This document shows positions 8,228 to 17,400 of a stretch of DNA of 64,000 bases, one piece after another; the first letter of the stretch is position 1, and each line of letters begins with the position of its first letter. The notes under the pieces are model-generated. The model did not search any database. It was not told the origin of the DNA and saw only the letters and a program-made list of their open reading frames with translations. The stretch is from DATKFM01 sp963810485. Lineage in GTDB: Bacteria; Pseudomonadota; Alphaproteobacteria; Dongiales; Dongiaceae. The DNA lies in contig CAWENQ010000005.1 in NCBI GenBank assembly GCA_963810485.1, positions 620,001 through 684,000 of the forward strand, written 5' to 3'. The position numbers and the translations under genes were made by a program.

Positions 8228-10180
8228 CTAGGCCGCGAGGCCGAAGTCCGGCCGCTCCTTGTCGGTCAGCTCCTTGGCATCGTCGATGGCGCCGATCAGA
8301 GCGGCGAGGCGGCGGTCGACCTCGTTCAGCGCCGCCGTGGAGTTCTCCACCAGACCGGCATTCTTCTGCGTCATCGATTCCATGTCAGTGACCGTGTCGG
8401 CGACAAGCTGCATGCCGCTGGACTGCTCGCGGATGGCCGACGCCATCTCACCGACGATCTCCGCGACCTTCTTCACGGAAACGACGATCTCGCCAAGCTG
8501 CGTGCCGGCCTTGCGCACGAGTTCGACACCCTGGCCCACATGGCTGCTGCTGTTGGTGACGAGGGTGCGGATCTCCCGCGAGGCTTCCGACGCGCGCATC
8601 GAAAGAGCCCGCACTTCCTGGGCGACGACGGCGAAGCCGCGACCGGCATCGCCGGCCCGCGCCGCTTCCACCGCCGCATTGAGGGCCAGCAGGTTGGTCT
8701 GGAAGGCGATCTCTTCGATCATGCCGATGATATCGGAGATGCGGCGCGACGAAACCTCGATCTGTTCCATTGCCGCGACGGCATCCTTGGCAACGGCGCC
8801 GCCGCTCTCCGCGGCTTGCCGCGTGGCATTGGCCAGGGCGCTGGCCTCCTGCGCGTTGCCGGTGTTGCTCTTCAGGGTCTCCGTGAGTTCGCGGATGGCG
8901 GAGGCCATCTCCTCGAGGCTGGTGACCTGCTCCTCGGTGCGCTCGGACAGGTCGCCGCTGCCGGTGGCCAGTTTCGCCGTGGCTGATTTGATCGCGGAGA
9001 CGCCGTCGACAGCATGGCGGACGATGGTCGTCAGCTTCTGCGAAGTGGCGCTTAGCGTGCGGTTCGATTCACGCACCGCCAGCTCGGCGTTCTTCTGTTC
9101 GGTGACGTCGGCATGGACACCGACGACGCCGCCCGCTGCGGTGCGGTGCTCGCTGACCCGGAACCAGCGGCCGTCGGGCAGCTGGCGCAGATGCGCGGAA
9201 TTGGCGGCGCGATGCCGTGCCAGCCGCTCGGCAACAAATGCATCTTCGCGTCCGATCGCTTCCGGCAGCATGCCGCGGGCGACGGCGGTGCGGACATGGG
9301 TTTCGAAATCCGTGCCCGGGACATTGAGGTCAGCCATCAGCGGATAGATCTTTACGTAGCGGCTGTTGCAGATCACCAGCTTCCCGTTCTTGTCCCAGAG
9401 CACGAATCCGTCATTCAGGCTCTCAACGGCGTCGCTCAGGTGCTGGCTGGCCGTGCCGGCGGCGTTATCGCGTTCGCGAAGGTCATTGGCCTGCTGGGCC
9501 AGTTCGCGCTCGGAAGCGGAGCGGCGGTGCAGCATTTCGTTCATATCGACGTTCCACCGGGCCAAGGTGCGATAGACCTTGAGCCAGGCGAAGATCAGGC
9601 CGATCAGTGCCAGCGCGGCCGCTATGCCGCCGGTGAAGATTCGCTGGCCGATAGCGCCGCGTTCCGCCGCCAGCATGGCATTGAGTGCCGCATTGAAGCT
9701 GTCGGACCCATCGGCGAGGACCTTCTTGTCGGCTTCGTACTTGTTGCTGTAGAGCAGTTCGGCGGCCTGCGCCGCTTGGCCCTTGCGGACGAGCTCGAGC
9801 GCCTGCGTTTCCAGCTCCACCAGGCGGGTGTTGGCTTCGCCGGTTTCCTGCTGCAGCTTGTCGTTCAGATCCTGCGGCGCCAGGCTGCCGGCGTTCCTGA
9901 TGGCGTCGTCCATCGGCTGCAGGAAGGTGTCGTAGCGGTCGGCCCATTTGACGTCGCCGGTCGAGGCGGCGAGACGGGCCGACATGGTCAGCGCTTCGTC
10001 ATAGTAGACAATAGCGCCCTGAGCGCTGGCGAGGCTGGCGGAACGGCGGCTGAGATCGTCGAGGTCGCGCAGCACCCATCCGCCGGCGAGAACCTCGCCG
10101 ATCACCACAACGGCGGTGAGTATCACGACTATCAGCAAGGTCGCGCGCGGGAACTTCGCGACAGCCTTCTCTCCCGACAT
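8228..10180 (-). CDS. Methyl-accepting chemotaxis protein with periplasmic sensor and PAS domain
   Basis: A 650-residue transmembrane chemoreceptor. TM1 is at about 12-34, followed by a helical periplasmic domain of about 140 residues, then TM2 near 178-200. A cytoplasmic PAS-type domain follows (ESLNDGFVLWDKNGK region), then the signalling domain with the conserved EEIAFQTNLLALNAAVEAAR tip. PAS and signalling parts are nearly the same as those of the neighbouring 519-residue receptor, while the N-terminal sensors differ. This suggests duplication followed by loss or gain of the periplasmic module. The ligand is unknown. Confidence 0.94.
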   Translation of the reverse strand: MSGEKAVAKFPRATLLIVVILTAVVVIGEVLAGGWVLRDLDDLSRRSASLASAQGAIVYYDEALTMSARLAASTGDVKWADRYDTFLQPMDDAIRNAGSLAPQDLNDKLQQETGEANTRLVELETQALELVRKGQAAQAAELLYSNKYEADKKVLADGSDSFNAALNAMLAAERGAIGQRIFTGGIAAALALIGLIFAWLKVYRTLARWNVDMNEMLHRRSASERELAQQANDLRERDNAAGTASQHLSDAVESLNDGFVLWDKNGKLVICNSRYVKIYPLMADLNVPGTDFETHVRTAVARGMLPEAIGREDAFVAERLARHRAANSAHLRQLPDGRWFRVSEHRTAAGGVVGVHADVTEQKNAELAVRESNRTLSATSQKLTTIVRHAVDGVSAIKSATAKLATGSGDLSERTEEQVTSLEEMASAIRELTETLKSNTGNAQEASALANATRQAAESGGAVAKDAVAAMEQIEVSSRRISDIIGMIEEIAFQTNLLALNAAVEAARAGDAGRGFAVVAQEVRALSMRASEASREIRTLVTNSSSHVGQGVELVRKAGTQLGEIVVSVKKVAEIVGEMASAIREQSSGMQLVADTVTDMESMTQKNAGLVENSTAALNEVDRRLAALIGAIDDAKELTDKERPDFGLAA

Positions 10181-10372
10181 AACGATGGTCTCCGAGGATA
10201 GCCGGCCTCGGCCAGCTTGAGCGAATGCCTGATACCTTGTCCTTATAGGAATGATTGCAGAACTTAGTTAACGGGAGCTTATCGCGGGCTGCCGACGAGA
10301 GCCGTTCAGGTAATAAATCCCATAGGTTCAAGGCCATGGAGAAAACTCCCGGGGAAAAAAATGGGCCGGTTT

Positions 10373-11638
10373 TCAGTTGAACCAGGCGGCATAGGTGAAA
10401 AAGTCGCCTTCCATCAGCATAAGGATGTTCTCCCAGGTCTCCGTCCTGCTGACTGGGCCAGGCTCGGCATAGGGCAGGGCGGCGCTTCCCTGGATCCACA
10501 GCACCAGATCGAAGGGCCGCGGCTCCAGGAAAACGCGACGGAGATTGACACCCTGGGCCAGTCGCCAATGGGGCATCAACTTCTCGCCCTTCAGCATGGC
10601 GCCGAACTCGTCCAGGAACAGCATCCAGGCGTCGATCCGCGACTGGGTCACCGCAAGGCCGGGGATGGCGCCGGTCTGCCGGACATTGGGCAGCCATTCG
10701 CGGCCATTGTCGGTTTCGGCCAGGATGCGGCTCCAGTTCTCGTGGCTTAGATCCACGACGCTTTCAAGGTGACGGAGGGCGCTGGCTATGCGGTCCGGTT
10801 CCTGCACTGGCCAATGGATCAGGTGGATGAAGGCAATGAAATCGGCGATCTCATCGACGTCCCCGGCGTAGGGGCTGCGCGTCGACCTATCGGTCAGAGA
10901 CTGAAACGGTAGATTCGCCCGGGGAAACAGCGTGTGGAAAGTGTGGTCGAAACCCTCATGCCAATCATGGGCGAGGAGGAAATCGCCGAGTGCCATCAGC
11001 AGATGGCTGTAGCCGCGCAGCCACGGGGCATCGCTGCCGTCGAAGTCGATGACGAACTGCGCCACCTGATCCGGCGGCAGGTCCGGCGCCTGGTTGATCT
11101 GCCGGTAGAGCTGCCACAGTGTCTCCTGGTCGGTTGCCGTTCCGTCGCCATTGAGGTCGAGCCGGATCTGGCCGATCGCGAGCGGCATCTGCACGGCGGG
11201 ATCGTCGACCTGCGCTAAGGTCGCCTCCGCGATGGCCAGATCGTCAGTAAATTGCCGGATCATGGAACGGGCCTGCTCGTAGGCGAGCGGCTCGGGAGTA
11301 GGATTGTAGGGCACCGGGATACGGAAAAACGGCACAGAGAAGACTTCCGGTGCGGGATTGAGGCCGTGGCGGTACAGCGATTGGCCGAGCCTCTCCGCCG
11401 CCTCCATGAACTGGACGGCACCCAGGAGGAACCGGGCGGTGTCATCGGCGGGCGCATTCCGCAGATGCGCATCCAATGTAGCCGCGGCAATCGCCAGGCG
11501 GCCGGCCGCGAGATCGGTCTTGGCCGCGTCGATAGCAGGTGTTTCCGCGGCGGCCGGAAAGCCGCCGGCGAATGCCGGGACGAGCGCCAGCAGCAGCGCG
11601 GCCCTGGTCAGAAACCTCGAGAGTGTCATCCTACCCAC
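10373..11638 (-). CDS. Secreted protein of unknown function with an EF-hand-like calcium loop
   Basis: 421 residues with a clear Sec signal peptide (basic start, LLLALVPAFAGG core, cleavage near AAAETP). Start is the ATG at 11638, or 9 bp later at MTLSRF. I do not recognise a named enzyme. A helical N-terminal part resembles TPR-like packing. Near residue 162 the loop DLNGDGTATDQE matches the calcium-binding EF-hand pattern (acidic or Asn at 1, 3, 5, Gly at 6, Glu at 12). The rest is rich in Trp and His, with HDWHEGFDHTFH at about 224-235 a possible metal site. It stands alone between divergent or convergent neighbours. Confidence 0.8.
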   Translation of the reverse strand: MGRMTLSRFLTRAALLLALVPAFAGGFPAAAETPAIDAAKTDLAAGRLAIAAATLDAHLRNAPADDTARFLLGAVQFMEAAERLGQSLYRHGLNPAPEVFSVPFFRIPVPYNPTPEPLAYEQARSMIRQFTDDLAIAEATLAQVDDPAVQMPLAIGQIRLDLNGDGTATDQETLWQLYRQINQAPDLPPDQVAQFVIDFDGSDAPWLRGYSHLLMALGDFLLAHDWHEGFDHTFHTLFPRANLPFQSLTDRSTRSPYAGDVDEIADFIAFIHLIHWPVQEPDRIASALRHLESVVDLSHENWSRILAETDNGREWLPNVRQTGAIPGLAVTQSRIDAWMLFLDEFGAMLKGEKLMPHWRLAQGVNLRRVFLEPRPFDLVLWIQGSAALPYAEPGPVSRTETWENILMLMEGDFFTYAAWFN

Positions 11639-11863
11639 CTTTGATTTCCATGTTCGAGCGTTGCTGCATTCTACCGCAGGCGGTGCAAGCCGGGGTCGGC
11701 GCGACGTAAGCCGGGTTCACAGCAATCCTGGGCCCGAACAAGGGCTTGGCCTGATCGCCCGGCGGCCCATGCGGATTTGACTTTCCGAGGTTTCTGTCCC
11801 GCAATGGCGCGGCACAGGCGGTCGATTCCCCGCCAGGGGGCGGCGAGCGGAGGAAAGCTAGGG

Positions 11864-12250
11864 ATGAACGATGTGAAACTGTTCCGCATGGCGGAGCTGA
11901 ACCTGAAGCCGAACGATGACGGGATCGTCACCGCGCCGGTGGTCAACCGCCGCTACAGCACCGGCCTGGGCGCCGGCATCGGCGTATTCGAGAAGTGCGA
12001 GATCGAATGGACGGTCACCTATGACGAGGTGCTGTTCATCAAGGAAGGCAAATTCACCCTGCAGGTCGGCGACAAGACCTATCGCGCCGGTCCGGGCGAC
12101 ATCCTCTGGATTCCCAAGGACACGCCGCTGGTCTATGAGGCTCGGGGCAAGGTCGTATTCTTCTATGCCGTGTGGCCGGTCGACAAATCGCCGTCCACGA
12201 GCCAGACGACGGAGTATCCAACCGCCGCAGCCGAGCCGGCCGCATCGTAA
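11864..12250 (+). CDS. Cupin domain protein (EutQ-like)
   Basis: 128 residues from the ATG at 11864, chosen over an upstream in-frame start at 11777 because AGGAAAG lies just before it. The single cupin barrel includes VTYDEVLFIKEGKFTLQVG and GPGDILWIPKDTP, the two conserved cupin motifs. The form is that of EutQ/DUF861 proteins, related to the acetate kinase-like EutQ C-terminal domain, but no other ethanolamine-utilisation gene is near. It precedes the aminotransferase gene by about 165 bp on the same strand, so a role in amine metabolism is possible but inferred. Confidence 0.82.
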   Translation: MNDVKLFRMAELNLKPNDDGIVTAPVVNRRYSTGLGAGIGVFEKCEIEWTVTYDEVLFIKEGKFTLQVGDKTYRAGPGDILWIPKDTPLVYEARGKVVFFYAVWPVDKSPSTSQTTEYPTAAAEPAAS

Positions 12251-12329
12251 GCGCGAGTTCTGCACCGAGTGGCCCGGCCGATTGGGATGATCTGGTTCTA
12301 CGGCGGTTGCCGGCTCTCTTTCTAGACTA

Positions 12330-12387
12330 GTGAAGTTCCAAATCCGGGGAACCGGCGCTCTGCCCGCCGGCGCCAGCCGAACTTCAC
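12330..12387 (+). promoter_or_regulatory. Two-tier inverted repeat in the leader of the aminotransferase gene
   Basis: GTGAAGTTC (12330-12338) pairs perfectly with GAACTTCAC (12379-12387). Inside it a second stem CCGGCG/CGCCGG forms at 12352-12357 with 12365-12370. The element ends about 28 bp before the ATG at 12416. It could be an RNA leader structure or a DNA-binding site. It matches no riboswitch I know. Confidence 0.4.
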
Positions 12388-12415
12388 ATTGCCGAAAGCA
12401 GGGACGCACGCCTCG

Positions 12416-13744
12416 ATGACCGTGATGCAGAAGAGTTTTTCCGCCAACAGCCTGGAGCAGCACTGGGCGCCCTTCACGTCCAACCGGGAATTCAAGTCCG
12501 AGCCGCGGCTGATCACCAAGGCCGAGGGCATGTATTACTGGAACCATCGCGGCGAGAAGTTGATCGACGGCAGCGCCGGCCTGTTCTGCGCCGCCGCCGG
12601 TCATTGCCGGAAGGAGATCACCGAGGCGGTGTCGAAGCAGCTGGCGACCCTGGATTTCGCTTCGCCATTCCAGTCCGGGCATCCGCTGTCCTTCGAGCTG
12701 GCGCGGCGCGTGGCGCAGATCACGCCGGGTGACCTCAACTATGTGTTCTTCACCAACTCGGGTTCGGAGTCCGTGGACACAGCGATGAAGATCGCGCTTG
12801 CCTATCAGCGCGCCCGCGGCGATGGCACGCGCACGCGCTTCGTGTCGCGGGAGCGCGCCTATCATGGCGTCAATCTCGGCGGTGTGGCGCTGTCGGGCCT
12901 GGTGCGCAACCGCGAGGCCTTCGCCATCGGTGTCGCCAATGTGGTGCATATGCGCCACACCTGGCTGCCGGAGAACAAGTTCGTGAAGGGGCAGCCGGAG
13001 ACCGGCGCCGACCTCGCCAACGATCTCCAGCGCTTCGTCGATCTCTATGGCGCCAGCACGCTCGCCGCCTGTTTTGTCGAGCCGATCGCAGGATCGACCG
13101 GCGTTCTGATCCCGCCCAAGGGCTACCTGGAGCGGCTGCGGGAAATCTGCGACAAGCACGGCATCCTGCTGGTGTTCGACGAGGTGATCTGCGGCTTCGG
13201 CCGCACCGGCAAGGCCTTCGCGGCGGACAGCTTTGGCGTCATTCCCGATATCATGACCATGGCCAAGGGGCTCACTAACGGCGCGCAGCCCATGGGTGCG
13301 GTGGCCTGCAGCACCAAGGTCTATGACACCATCGTCGATGCGGCGCCCGACGGGGCCATCGAGTTGTTCCATGGCTACACCTATTCCGGCCATCCCGCGG
13401 CCTGCGCCGCGGGGCTGGCGACGCTGGATATTTATGAACGCGAGAGCCTTTTCGAGCGGGCGGCCGAACTGTCGGAGTATTTCCTCGACTCGGTGTTCGC
13501 GCTGTCCGACCTGCCGATCGTGACGGATATCCGCGGCTACGGCCTGTTGGCGGGGATCGATCTCGCGCCGATGGATGGCAAGCCCGGCCTGCGCGGAATG
13601 GATTGCACGAAGCGGCTGTTCAATTCGGGCATGCATATCAAGTTCACCGGCGACGCCGGGATCATCGCGCCGCCGCTGATCGCCGATAAGAAGCATGTCG
13701 ACGAAATCTGCACTATCTTCCGCAAGACACTGGGCCAGTACTAG
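12416..13744 (+). CDS. Class III aminotransferase, omega-amino acid:pyruvate type
   Basis: 442-residue PLP enzyme, likely beta-alanine (omega-amino acid):pyruvate transaminase. Visible landmarks are the N-terminal HWAPFTSNREFK stretch typical of this subgroup, NSGSESVD for phosphate binding, the YHGVNLGG segment, VFDEVICGFGRTG with the cofactor Asp, and the Schiff-base lysine at residue 284 in MAKGLTNGAQP. The ATG at 12416 is preferred over a TTG at 12389. It ends at a strong terminator. Together with the Pot-like importers and RidA nearby it suggests use of an amine or beta-amino acid. The exact donor is not decided by sequence alone. Confidence 0.9.
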   Translation: MTVMQKSFSANSLEQHWAPFTSNREFKSEPRLITKAEGMYYWNHRGEKLIDGSAGLFCAAAGHCRKEITEAVSKQLATLDFASPFQSGHPLSFELARRVAQITPGDLNYVFFTNSGSESVDTAMKIALAYQRARGDGTRTRFVSRERAYHGVNLGGVALSGLVRNREAFAIGVANVVHMRHTWLPENKFVKGQPETGADLANDLQRFVDLYGASTLAACFVEPIAGSTGVLIPPKGYLERLREICDKHGILLVFDEVICGFGRTGKAFAADSFGVIPDIMTMAKGLTNGAQPMGAVACSTKVYDTIVDAAPDGAIELFHGYTYSGHPAACAAGLATLDIYERESLFERAAELSEYFLDSVFALSDLPIVTDIRGYGLLAGIDLAPMDGKPGLRGMDCTKRLFNSGMHIKFTGDAGIIAPPLIADKKHVDEICTIFRKTLGQY

Positions 13745-13775
13745 AAGCCGAGGGAGACAGCTTGAGGAAGGGCCG

Positions 13776-13808
13776 GGGGCGGGTGATGAACCCGCCCCTT
13801 GCATTTTC
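13776..13808 (+). terminator. Rho-independent terminator after the aminotransferase gene
   Basis: A perfect 9-bp GC-rich stem, GGGGCGGGT (13776-13784) with ACCCGCCCC (13790-13798), a 5-nt loop and a TTGCATTTT tail. It closes the aminotransferase transcript before the dioxygenase gene. Confidence 0.85.
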
Positions 13809-13875
13809 GCGGACTTTTCGAGACCCACGAATGTTTCTAAGATAACCGGATACAGGCGGCGAAAAGGATAAGAGC

Positions 13876-14766
13876 GTGACGGCCCCTCATGTCGAGTTCT
13901 TGCGCGAGCATGGCTATGCCATCATCCGCGGCTTTCTCGCACCAGCGGAAATCGCCGATATCAAGCGGGAGACCGAAGCGGTCGCGGCAGAGGGCCTGAA
14001 GCACCACGCGACCTACCGGGATCGCAATCTCCTGTTCGAGATCATCAATGATCCGGCGGCAAAGCGCCGCGTCCTGCTGCAGGCGCACTGGTTCGCCTGG
14101 ATCAATCCGACGCTGGAGGCGCTGCGGCGCCATCCGCGTTATCTGGAAATCATGGAGCCGCTGCTGGGGCGGGACATCAAGCAGGTGACCAACCAGCTTC
14201 ATTGGAAACCCGTCGGCGCGAAGTTCACCGGCTACCGCTTCCACCAAGATCTGCGCTTCCGCGAGCTGCCGGAAGTCTACAGCAATCTGGACCGCACCTA
14301 TCTCAATACCGGATTGGCGATCGATCCCCATGGGCCGGAGAATGGCGGCCTCGCGGTGTTCGACCGCAGCCACAGCCGCGGATATCTCGGCCTGTCGGAT
14401 GACGGCCCGATCATGAAGGGCGAAACCCAGGAGGCGGAGTTGCGGCGGGCCGGTCTGGATCCGGCCGACCGCGTCGATTTCCGGCTCGAGCCGGGCGATC
14501 TGGCGATCTGGACCTTGCTGACGGTGCATGGTTCGCTGCCGAACAAGTCCGGCCGCGACCGCTGTTTCATGATCAACTCGTATGTGCGCGCGGCGAACTC
14601 GCCGGATCGCGGCGAGTGGGTGTTCCGGGACGGGGTTTCGACGCCGCTGGGCGCCGAGCCGGAGATCTGCAAGTACGAGGAGCTGCGGGAAAGGCCAGGG
14701 CCGTTCTACATCGAAGAGGATTGGACGGGCGAAACGCCGCCGCGGCCGGCCGCGGCGATGAGCTAG
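13876..14766 (+). CDS. Phytanoyl-CoA dioxygenase (PhyH) family protein
   Basis: 296 residues from a GTG at 13876. Fe(II)/2-oxoglutarate-type oxygenase: the iron-binding HxD motif is H123-Q-D125 in YRFHQDLRF, and the distal histidine is H218 in LTVHGSLPN, with Arg about ten residues later likely to hold 2-oxoglutarate. The full double-stranded beta-helix core is present and the length is normal for bacterial PhyH enzymes, which hydroxylate very diverse small molecules. It follows the aminotransferase terminator, so it has its own promoter, and it is convergent with the secreted-protein gene at 14789. The substrate is unknown. Confidence 0.88.
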   Translation: MTAPHVEFLREHGYAIIRGFLAPAEIADIKRETEAVAAEGLKHHATYRDRNLLFEIINDPAAKRRVLLQAHWFAWINPTLEALRRHPRYLEIMEPLLGRDIKQVTNQLHWKPVGAKFTGYRFHQDLRFRELPEVYSNLDRTYLNTGLAIDPHGPENGGLAVFDRSHSRGYLGLSDDGPIMKGETQEAELRRAGLDPADRVDFRLEPGDLAIWTLLTVHGSLPNKSGRDRCFMINSYVRAANSPDRGEWVFRDGVSTPLGAEPEICKYEELRERPGPFYIEEDWTGETPPRPAAAMS

Positions 14767-14788
14767 GCCTCGCGCGTGCAGCCGCGAA

Positions 14789-15391
14789 TTAGAACATGTC
14801 GGCCTTGATCTTGCCGATCATCTGTTCGATCCGCGCTTCCGATACCGGGTTATCGCTGGGAACGAACTCGCAGTAGAAGCCGGCGACCATATGCCGGAAC
14901 CCGGTGGTACCGGAAACGTGGCCGCCGTAGCGCGAATAGGCGAAGCAGGGCACCTTCTCCGACTCATTGTCGAACTTGCTGAAGAACTTGGAGATCGAAT
15001 AACCCTCGCTGACGGTCGTTCCACTCCAGCTGTCGTCGATGGCTATATCGATGCTGTTGCTGAACAGCGTCTTGGGATCGGTCCGCTGGAGATAGGTCTG
15101 CACGCCCGCGCGGCTGTGATAGACAAGCAAGACCGATAGAGCGTCCTGCGCTTCGATCAATTCCATGTTGGACCAGCCGGTATCGCCGCCATAGCCCGTC
15201 TGCCCGACCTTGCATTCTATGCTGCGAAAATCCGCCGCCGGCTCGACGGCGATATCCAGGTCGTCGCATTCGGCGTCTCTCGTTACGGCGCCCGCATCGC
15301 CGCCTGCCAACAATATCGCGGCTGCCACCAAGGCCGGCGCCGCCATCAAGACGGCCGACCGCCGCGAGCCAAATCCATCCGCCACGCGCAT
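14789..15391 (-). CDS. Small secreted protein of unknown function
   Basis: 200 residues from the ATG at 15391, chosen because AAGAGGAAG lies just upstream; the longer reading from 15481 has no better support. A signal peptide is evident (basic start, hydrophobic AAPALVAAAILLAGG, cleavage near GDAGAVT). The mature part has four cysteines, a YGGDTGWSNMEL segment and a C-terminal helical end. I recognise no family with certainty. It is the last gene of a minus-strand run that includes two PAS_5 genes, an ATP-grasp ligase and an MFS transporter. Confidence 0.7.
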   Translation of the reverse strand: MRVADGFGSRRSAVLMAAPALVAAAILLAGGDAGAVTRDAECDDLDIAVEPAADFRSIECKVGQTGYGGDTGWSNMELIEAQDALSVLLVYHSRAGVQTYLQRTDPKTLFSNSIDIAIDDSWSGTTVSEGYSISKFFSKFDNESEKVPCFAYSRYGGHVSGTTGFRHMVAGFYCEFVPSDNPVSEARIEQMIGKIKADMF

Positions 15392-15555
15392 GTTTCTTCC
15401 TCTTATGACGAACCGGCGCAGGCCGCAGTTGCCATCGGCCCGGCGCAGGTTGCTTCGTTGCATCATAGGCGTTTCCTGCAACGCAGGGAAGTACGCGGCT
15501 TGCGGGAGGCCGCCATGGGACGGTTCGGAAATCCGGTGTCGGCCTGGCCGCGCCG

Positions 15556-16065
15556 CTACGGCGGTTGCTTGCGCCAGAGGTCTTCGTAGTGCGAGTAGAC
15601 AAGCACCTGGTCGACGCGCGCGCCTGTGAAGGACAGGGGCATGAACAGCAACTCATCGACCAGGAAGTGCCCGTCCTTGCTCCGGAAGGGGTCGTAGTCG
15701 TAGAGGTGAGATGCTTTTGTCGCGACATACCGGTAGTTGTCGAGGACGCGCTCCTGCTCGCTGCCAAACCAATTGCCGGCGACGGGCTTGCCCGTCGGAT
15801 TGTAGCCGCGTGCTTCGACTTCGCGGGTGCCGACGACGCGATAGATGAACTCCATCGGCTCCCAGCGCACATCGACCAGCAGAATCCCCGGCAGGTGGCG
15901 CGGAAAGGCGGCCGGATTGATGTCGGAACGCAGCGGCATGATCCGGCCCGCGCGGCGCTCGTCCCAATAGGCATAAAGCTCCCGCACATGCGCGTTGCAG
16001 CTTTCGAGAAAGCTCAGATCGGTGATGACTCCGCTCTGACGGCGGTCGGCCGGTGCGGTCGGCAT
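15556..16065 (-). CDS. PAS domain-containing protein (PAS_5 family)
   Basis: 169 residues with an AAGGG ribosome site before the ATG at 16065. The whole protein is one PAS_5 type domain as found in many Rhodospirillales proteins: an N-terminal helix (ELYAYWDERRAGR), LPGILLVDV, EFIYRVVGTREVEARGYNPTGK, and the final LVYSHYEDLWRK. There is no output domain, so it probably signals by protein contact or binds a small ligand. It is clearly a paralogue of the genes at 18949-19458 and, more distantly, 21131-21622. It lies 110 bp downstream of the MFS gene on the same strand. Confidence 0.85.
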   Translation of the reverse strand: MPTAPADRRQSGVITDLSFLESCNAHVRELYAYWDERRAGRIMPLRSDINPAAFPRHLPGILLVDVRWEPMEFIYRVVGTREVEARGYNPTGKPVAGNWFGSEQERVLDNYRYVATKASHLYDYDPFRSKDGHFLVDELLFMPLSFTGARVDQVLVYSHYEDLWRKQPP

Positions 16066-16175
16066 ACGACGCCCTTGCTGGTGGTGCGGCTGAACCGTCC
16101 ATATAGCATGCCGTTCCTACAGAAGGGAAAATCACATTCAGGCGATCTTGGCCTCTGAAACCGGTTGCGGACCGG

Positions 16176-17381
16176 TCAGGTCGGCGAGCGCAACGAAGAG
16201 GCGTGCTGCGGAGCTGGCCGCAGCCGGGCAAAAGCCGCAGCCAGCAGGAAGCCGAGCAGAGCGACGCCGCCGAAGCAAAGCCAAGTCACAGTGGGCGTGC
16301 TCTCCAGAATCAGCCAGCTGCCGATATAGTTGCCGGCCGTGCCGCTGATGGCCCAGGCCAGGCTGGCGACGCCGAAGAATGTCGCCTGGCTGCCCTGGTC
16401 GGCCAGACCGGCGATCAGCGTTTCGAGGGCGGGTATGAAGATCAACTCGATGATCGTGTAGAAGGCAACGAAAAGCAGGAACCACCATAGTTTGTCCGAC
16501 AACGGCACCAACACGAAGATCACGGCGGCAGCCAGATAGCCGCTCCGGATCAGGGATCGCGCATTGACGCGCTCGAACAGCAGCATGGCGCCGATCATCG
16601 CCACAAAACCGACGGCGCCGTTGACCAGGAAAATCTTGGCGACGGCGCTGTCGCCGGCGATCCGCGAGAGATACAGCGGAAAGGCGACAAAGAGCTGCGT
16701 ATAGAGAAACCACCAGGGCATCGACGCAAAAAAGAAAACGAGGAACGCCCGATTGCGCAGCACGCGCGACAGGCTGGTGGCTATGGCGGTCGGCTCGCCA
16801 TGGATCGCGTCGATCTCGCGCAGGGTCGCGGTCCAGGCCGCCAGCAACATGAAGACGATCCCGCCGCCGATGAAGAGCGAGCGGATGTCCAAGTCAAGCG
16901 CCAGGCTGCCGATCAACGGCCCCACCATCACGCCGATATTGAGGAACTGATTGTTGACGATGAAGACGCGCGCCGCCAGCGCCGTCGGCTGACGGCCAAA
17001 GACGCCGTTAATGGCGGATTCGTACAGCGCCGTTCCCAATCCGATGAGGAAAGCCATTGCCGACAGCGAGAGCCAGTCGGTCCAGGAGGCAAAGCCGATC
17101 AGGCCCGCGCCGCGCAGGAAGAGGCCGGCGATCAGAAAGATGCGCAGTCCGAAGCGGTCCGCGACCGGCCCGGTGAGCGACGGCAGCACCTGCCTTGTCA
17201 CCAAGTGAACGGTGAGGACGGTGCCGAGTTGCCCCGGCTGAAAGCCCAGATCGTTGGCCATGTAGACCGCGAACAGCGGAAAGGCCATGAAGTGAGTCGC
17301 GTTCATGCAGCCCTGCGTGGCCAGCAACCGCCACAGCAGGGAAGGGATCTCGCCGTAGTTCTTCGTGAGATCGCGAAGCAA
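16176..17381 (-). CDS. MFS transporter
   Basis: 401-residue major facilitator with about 12 hydrophobic segments. The loop between TM2 and TM3 has the family signature as GPVADRFGLR (about 72-81). The overall look is that of a drug/metabolite exporter such as MdtH relatives. It starts 19 bp after the end of the ATP-grasp gene on the same strand, so the two are almost certainly co-transcribed. The simplest inference is export of the product made by the ligase, though import cannot be excluded. No frameshifts. Confidence 0.9.
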   Translation of the reverse strand: MLRDLTKNYGEIPSLLWRLLATQGCMNATHFMAFPLFAVYMANDLGFQPGQLGTVLTVHLVTRQVLPSLTGPVADRFGLRIFLIAGLFLRGAGLIGFASWTDWLSLSAMAFLIGLGTALYESAINGVFGRQPTALAARVFIVNNQFLNIGVMVGPLIGSLALDLDIRSLFIGGGIVFMLLAAWTATLREIDAIHGEPTAIATSLSRVLRNRAFLVFFFASMPWWFLYTQLFVAFPLYLSRIAGDSAVAKIFLVNGAVGFVAMIGAMLLFERVNARSLIRSGYLAAAVIFVLVPLSDKLWWFLLFVAFYTIIELIFIPALETLIAGLADQGSQATFFGVASLAWAISGTAGNYIGSWLILESTPTVTWLCFGGVALLGFLLAAAFARLRPAPQHASSLRSPT

Positions 17382-17400
17382 GGTCGATATGGATCTCGAT

